From Warburgia ugandensis (Eukaryota > Streptophyta > Magnoliopsida > Canellales > Canellaceae): 64,000 nt of DNA. The stretch lies in contig CP141132.1 of NCBI GenBank assembly GCA_035236585.1, forward strand, positions 60,981,880 to 61,045,879, written 5' to 3'. Below are positions 62,401 to 64,000 of the stretch, piece after piece. The notes below the pieces were generated by a model. The model did not search any database. It was not told the origin of the DNA and saw only the letters and a program-made list of their open reading frames with translations. The translations under genes and the position numbers were made by a program. The number at the start of each line of letters is the position of its first letter. Positions within the stretch are counted from its first letter, which is position 1.

Positions 62401-62767
62401 AAAACCGAACTCCAAAATAAATATCAGCACATCCGAGCAACCAAAAAAGAAGACAAAAGGCCCAAATGATCAAAAGTATTTCAAAGACCAAAGCATCAAA
62501 ACGATTTTACTGCATAAGCCCATCATCAAGACACCGAACACAAACAGATGAACATAAAACCGCAAACCCACAAAGGAAAACAATATCTACCTTTGAGGTG
62601 ACGAGATGGCAGCCTCGCTTATGGGGAGGAAGAGTAACAGTCTTCTGGGCCCATTTAGCAGCCATTGATTCCCCGGTTTTCAGAGGTTGGATCGCCGGAG
62701 AATACTGCGATTTCACTCGAAGAGTCGTGGAGAGAGGCTTTGCTGCCAGGAAAACACACCCTTGCAT
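38434..62767 (-). CDS. YjbQ/UPF0047-family protein (secondary thiamine-phosphate synthase-like), 7 exons, 178 aa
   Basis: Exons on the minus strand: 62591-62767, 55780-55840, 55593-55687, 55476-55509, 39662-39716, 39541-39583, 38434-38505. Every intron has GT..AG ends and all phases join, giving 178 aa. Family landmarks appear in the right order: KWAQKTVTLPPHKRGCHLVT; DLSGFQCGLAH; QHTSASLTINENYDSDVQDD; TETFLNRIVPE; APWKHT; GPDDMPAHIKSSMFG; TNGKLNMGTWQGIWLCEHRD; RRIVITLNGM then TAA. The conserved His residues (QHTSAS, WKHT, EHRD) are those of the YjbQ fold. From the Met at 62665 the protein is 144 aa, the typical bacterial length. From 62767 it gains 34 residues rich in Ser, Thr and basic residues, which could be a plastid or mitochondrial transit peptide. 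An in-frame ATG at 62914 is also possible. E. coli YjbQ has weak thiamine-phosphate synthase activity (known); the plant role is not established. Introns 1 and 4 are 6750 and 15759 nt. Confidence 0.93.
41545..41952. repeat. Degenerate repeats with CATCAATTTTCACATGTTT
   Basis: The phrase recurs at 41545, 41754 and 41931 (last copy AATCAATTTTC..). It is accompanied each time by GGGCCCA or GGGCTCA and ACCATCA phrases. Spacing is about 177-209 bp, suggesting a decayed tandem array. Confidence 0.5.
42235..43370 (+). pseudogene. RTE-type LINE, 5'-truncated, decayed reverse transcriptase
   Basis: Translation over several frames gives FGFMLERSTT, then MIFIDLEKAYDRIPRELTWW, IDMYEGAVTNV, ALSPYLFTLVVDEV and CMLFADDIV (FADD catalytic box, about 42603-42630). 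The C-terminal part follows with MVSLKLKENFHRMAVRPAMLYGSKCWAVKE and MLGWMSGKTRKEKIKNENIRGN. The 3' end reads ..HVTDPYL then CTTGATGATTAT. Wording and 3' end fit plant RTE-clade LINEs. Stops and shifts make it inactive. A second, opposed copy lies at 47.2-49.3 kb. Confidence 0.85.
43420..43596 (+). mobile_element. Au-type SINE, copy 1
   Basis: tRNA-derived head (CCTTGGCACAACAGT, decayed A box; AAGTTCAAAGC, B box region). The body matches the other copies (ACAAAAATGCATGGTAAGG, TGTACTGTAGACC) and it ends GCACCAGGCTGCCCTTTTTT. An imperfect target duplication (TACTATTCATAAT before, TAGTACTCATAAT after) flanks it. Confidence 0.85.
43650..46090. repeat. Tandem array of four degenerate units of about 0.6 kb
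   Basis: Each unit carries the order TTTTCTTTTAGATTGTAGAGTTATTTT, AGAATTTAGAT, TTTCTC.TTAG.CT..TAGAAAAA, a CATCTTAACAATTA..AACATTAATTTCATC phrase and GACATTAACAATTGTATAAGATTTTT. The last phrase recurs near 43928, 44515, 45426 and 46036. The 2nd-to-3rd spacing is about 330 bp longer because of the MITE at 44809-45170. Units also share a TTTCTCTCCTTTTCTTTCGTTCC tract. Confidence 0.7.
44809..45170. mobile_element. MITE, about 362 bp, inside the tandem array
   Basis: The left end GAGTCCCAATAGGCATACATGCTCTTCAACATGAGAAG pairs with the right end (reverse complement GAGTCCTATAAGCATGCACACTCTTGAGCATGAGAAG; each quoted in full is one arm of about 37 bp). The flanks (..TTGTCTA and TATTTTTC) fit an insertion into an array unit with a short TA or CTA duplication. 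No coding capacity. Related sequence occurs at 63.2-63.83 kb. Confidence 0.65.
46101..47169. other. Intronic DNA, no element assigned
   Basis: Only short frames. A purine-rich GAAAGGAAAAACGAGAGACAAAG-like stretch at 46970-47060 recalls LTR leader sequence, but no pair was found. Confidence 0.35.
47170..49300 (-). pseudogene. RTE-type LINE, minus strand, interrupted and decayed
   Basis: On the minus strand the ORF at 48694-49179 gives KAMGPDGIPIEVWKHMGETR and CKNKGDIQSCTNYRVIKLMSH. The one at 48435-48809 gives QFGFMPGRFTMEV and HMVFIDLEKAYDGVPRE. FADD follows near 48373-48400 (CILFADDIVF). Sequence at 47965-48100 corresponds to RPAMLYGLECWVVKEHHVHR in shifted frame. The 3' end (47170-47275) reads ARNGGIRF..PTPN then (GAT)n. 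The middle is replaced by another element (47276-47963), with about 0.3 kb of LINE missing there. It is inactive. Confidence 0.85.
47276..47963 (-). mobile_element. Relic copy of the 56.4-57.2 kb TIR element
   Basis: The reverse complement of 56590-56680 matches 47690-47760: TCCATACCTTTT, CAGATCTAT.AA, GAAGAGGAATGGTC.TTTTCACC. The right edge (GGCACGCCTCTAACTGCA) is the TIR of that element. The left TIR is not recognisable. It sits inside the minus-strand LINE. Confidence 0.6.
49301..52633 (+). mobile_element. LTR-like sequence, plus orientation, related to the 22.6 and 25.9 kb LTRs
   Basis: The right end reads ..AAACCCTGGTCGTCACA (52633), a typical Ty3 LTR terminus. Upstream lie AATAAAATTATG (a poly(A)-signal-like site, about 52433) and the CAAGCTTAGCTTGCTGAG hairpin (52171-52206). 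The two minus-oriented LTRs have the same hairpin. The left end is uncertain: a TGATTAAATCC at about 49275 is one candidate, but it overlaps LINE coding sequence. No target-site duplication was found and no coding region lies inside. Confidence 0.5.
52655..53225 (+). pseudogene. hAT transposase C-terminal fragment
   Basis: Translation near 52760-52890 reads SSVERVWSTYSLIW, then NRLTSANANTLVYIHSKL. This is the hAT dimerisation-domain ending (SS..ER.WST...IH....NRL....A..LVY.H.NL). Farther on, NWDINPEF and a GGGGV stretch follow, as in plant hAT proteins. In-frame stops occur before SMAISTSS and after LVNCPR. Catalytic parts are absent. Confidence 0.75.
53416..53552 (+). mobile_element. Au-type SINE, copy 2, with TSD
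   Basis: GGGGAGCCTTGGCGCAACGG contains a perfect A box (TGGCGCAACGG, 53424-53434), and GGTTCAAGGCG at 53468-53478 is a near-perfect B box. The body runs to GGCCCGCCCTGCCCCTTTT. AATATATATACA precedes and follows the copy as a 12-bp target duplication. The 3' part is shorter than in the other copies. Confidence 0.9.
54384..54541 (-). mobile_element. Au-type SINE, copy 3
   Basis: The plus strand begins AAAAGGGGCAGCCCGGTGCACGAA, the reverse complement of the diagnostic GTGCACCGGGCTGCC 3' end. It ends in the head (CCAAAGCACC). Flanks CTAAAATATA and CTGAAATATA look like a slightly decayed target duplication. Confidence 0.88.
54565..54751 (-). mobile_element. Au-type SINE, copy 4, near full length
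   Basis: The right end CCATTGCGCCAAGGCTCCCCC is the reverse complement of the SINE 5' end with its A box (TGGCGCAATGG). The left end is AGGGCAGCCCGGTGCAC. ATGAAAAAT flanks both sides (54551-54559 and about 54754-54763). Confidence 0.9.
54860..55010 (-). mobile_element. Au-type SINE, copy 5, 5'-truncated
   Basis: GGGCAGCCCGGTGCACAAAG at the left and the shared body are clear, but the tRNA head with the A box is missing. An ACTCTCTTT.ATACA repeat on both sides is the target duplication. Confidence 0.88.
55476..55840 (-). other. Exons 2-4 of the YjbQ-like gene
   Basis: Three exons (55780-55840, 55593-55687, 55476-55509) are separated by compact introns of 92 and 83 nt. Acceptors are TTTCTGTCAG, TTTTTTACTCAG and TTTTTTTTCAG. 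Exon 2 ends with one base of a Leu codon completed by TA at the start of exon 3. This block carries the QHTSAS and WKHT motifs and is the only exon cluster between two TE-filled introns. Confidence 0.93.
56366..57161. mobile_element. TIR element, 796 bp, with TSD TAATG
   Basis: Ends are a perfect 14-bp inverted repeat (CTATGTAGTTAGAG ... CTCTAACTACATAG), continued imperfectly by GCGCCTAGG-rich arms. TAATG flanks both sides (56361-56365 and 57162-57166). Both subterminal regions are crowded with CCTAGGC palindromes and GCACCTAG phrases; the middle is T-rich and noncoding. No transposase is present. A relic copy in reverse orientation lies at 47.3-47.96 kb. The superfamily is not clear from a 5-bp duplication. 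Confidence 0.75.
57167..59477. other. Intron 1 DNA, no element recognised
   Basis: Only short frames and T-rich patches. No domain, LTR or TIR could be supported. Confidence 0.4.
59779..60447 (+). pseudogene. LTR-integrase fusion ORF of the deleted chromovirus
   Basis: A 222-aa frame starts in LTR sequence and enters integrase at NCQRNKYQALKPGGLLQ, the end of the zinc-binding domain. It contains the catalytic landmarks LSMDFIGGLP, IVSNRDRLF and YHPQTDGQTEVVN, then WAKLWYNTTF and PFKALYGHDPP. A TAG at 60445 ends it. The zinc finger and all upstream pol are lost, so it is not a working integrase. Confidence 0.9.
60500..60960 (+). pseudogene. Integrase tail with chromodomain
   Basis: After frame changes near 60520-60630, the ORF from 60633 reads ERIGAVAYRLDLP and IHPVFHVSQLK, the integrase C-terminal module. 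The chromodomain follows with EVLVKWKNLPNCDSTWE and FHLEDKVKLLGG. Its wording recalls the Tekay/Del group of chromoviruses (family memory). The ORF runs on into the 3' LTR up to 61094. Confidence 0.85.
61441..62590. other. Intron 1 DNA next to exon 1, no element recognised
   Basis: No gene or repeat could be supported. The donor GTAGAT of exon 1 is at 62589-62590 on the minus strand. Confidence 0.4.
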
Positions 62768-63060
62768 CGTTTCCAGAAAGGCCCCCAAGTCCGAGGAAAT
62801 AGTGTTAGAAATGTAGGTTACTGACGCGAGTAACGAAAGCACTGCAAACAGAAAGCCCGGTCGTTTAAGGGGACTGAGGAGCTTTTCATGGCCTCTAGTT
62901 TTGGTGGTGAGCATGTTTCGGTGTCGAGCTTTAATTTGGTGAATGAATGGCTACGTGGTCGGTTCAATAGTTCTGGAACGGAAGAATGCTAAGTTAGTGG
63001 CAAAATACAAATTGCAACCATTCCCGTTGGATAAGCTTCAAGAGGAGAAAAGGTGTACGC
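62768..63060 (-). promoter_or_regulatory. 5' region of the YjbQ-like gene
   Basis: It holds the putative 5' leader and the alternative in-frame ATG at 62914. No TATA box could be assigned. It is less AT-rich than the flanks. Confidence 0.35.
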
Positions 63061-63179
63061 GACCCAATGTTTAGTGTAAGCTAAAACTTTTATTGGATAT
63101 CTAAGCTGTTCATAATCTTAGAAATGGTAACGCAGGCTAGAACTCAAATTCCATGCCCATGGTTGTAGTCTACTTCTTT

Positions 63180-63830
63180 AATTAAAAAATATGATAATTT
63201 ATTTTTATTAATTTTTTTAAAATCCTAAAGCAAGTGATTAGGATCATCCATATGTGTTGATTTCTCACAAGTTACCAATTTTTGGCATTCTAAACATGAT
63301 GAACGGCTTTGATCTACCAAAAAAAGTTCTACCGTGCTTGAAAAAATGAGGGTACACACTTTCCTCTCCTCTTGAGCATGTATGCTTACAAAGACCCTTA
63401 GATAAAACACCCAAAATAGCAAAAGTAGCAATCAAACTTTTAGTCTTGGTGGGCGGACATGCGTGAGAAGGTCTATGCCCTATGTTTATGCATGGTGAAA
63501 CTTTATTTTGTAGAGCTAAATTGTTCATCATATTTAAAATGGCTTGGATAGGTTAAAGATCAAATTTCATATTCATCTGATACTTTTAGCCTATGTTTCA
63601 AAGAGCAGCAAATAGTGATGTCCAATTTTATTAACTTTTTTCAAGGCTCAAAACAAGTATTTAGAATCTAGTTAGAATCATTCAAATAAATTACCTATTT
63701 TTGGTAGAAAAAATATGATGAACATCTTACATTTATAAAAAAAGAAGAAGAAAAAGAATCATAATGTATGAGAAAAGCATGGCATGGACTTCTTCTCACA
63801 CTCAAGAGTGTGTAAGCCAACTGGACATGT
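63180..63830. repeat. Dispersed repeat related to the 44.8 kb MITE, two adjacent copies
   Basis: Text at about 63210-63410 (AAGCAAGTGATTAGGATCATCCA.ATG, CTCTTGAGCATGTATGCTTACAAAGAC) and again at 63420-63830 (GTGAAACTTTATTTTGTAGA, TTTTAGCCTATGTTTC, CACACTCAAGAGTGTGTAAGC) matches the MITE at 44809-45170. The second copy is closer to complete. Confidence 0.6.
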
Positions 63831-64000
63831 TTATAATTCTATCTTCTAACTTAGGTGGGTGGAATGTTTTAGCATTTACATGAAAATTTGGAATTTAATG
63901 CCCATAATCTATTTTAAGGAGTAGGCTTTTGGAATTTGATAGAATTTGAAAGAATAGTAGCATTGTAGAATTTCATATTCTGAATCAAGAGAGGAATTTA

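Overview
The window is a stretch of a TE-rich, AT-rich nuclear plant genome, almost certainly from an angiosperm. The evidence is a PLS-class pentatricopeptide (PPR) gene, spliceosomal introns with GT..AG borders, a cytosolic ribosomal protein gene with telo-box promoter motifs, and Au-type SINEs. No clade closer than angiosperm can be fixed by eye. Very long TE-filled introns suggest a large genome.

Three genes look real. (1) 10937-13045 (+): an intronless 702-aa E-class PPR protein. (2) 33312-36448 (+): cytosolic ribosomal protein S15/uS19, five exons, 151 aa, with exon 1 ending right after the ATG. (3) 38434-62767 (-): a YjbQ/UPF0047-family (PF01894-type) protein. It was pieced together from seven exons that join in frame to give a complete family-length protein. 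Its exons are scattered over about 24.3 kb because intron 1 (6.75 kb) and intron 4 (15.76 kb) are packed with transposons. RPS15 and this gene are convergent, about 2 kb apart.

Layout: 1-3.8 kb, 3' part of a decayed Ty3/gypsy element (integrase plus LTR); 4.3-8.2 kb, decayed Ty1/copia RT-RNase H plus a probable LTR; 8.2-9.4 kb, a direct duplication and an inverted-repeat element; 10.8-13.0 kb, PPR gene; 14.0-14.3 kb, possible arginyl-tRNA synthetase fragment; 14.66-18.01 kb, an LTR element carrying gag-protease only (TR-GAG-like); 18-22.6 kb, AT-rich DNA with microsatellites; 22.57-25.48 kb, a solo LTR with perfect GCTAG target-site duplication; 25.9-29.3 kb, an older relative of it; 29.3-32.4 kb, minisatellite and unassigned DNA; 32.46-32.96 kb, a 3' LINE fragment with RNase H and poly(A); 33.1-36.4 kb, RPS15; 38.4-62.8 kb, the YjbQ-like gene. 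Intron 4 of that gene holds two opposed RTE-type LINEs, five Au SINEs, a third LTR, a hAT transposase relic, a tandem-repeat block and a small TIR element. Intron 1 holds an internally deleted chromovirus (TSD CCATC) and a 796-bp TIR element (TSD TAATG).

There is no bacterial-type system, CRISPR array or gene cluster here. The points most worth following up are the giant-intron YjbQ-like gene and an LTR hairpin whose pairing is kept across three diverged copies despite changed stem sequence. Several non-autonomous elements are also well delimited.
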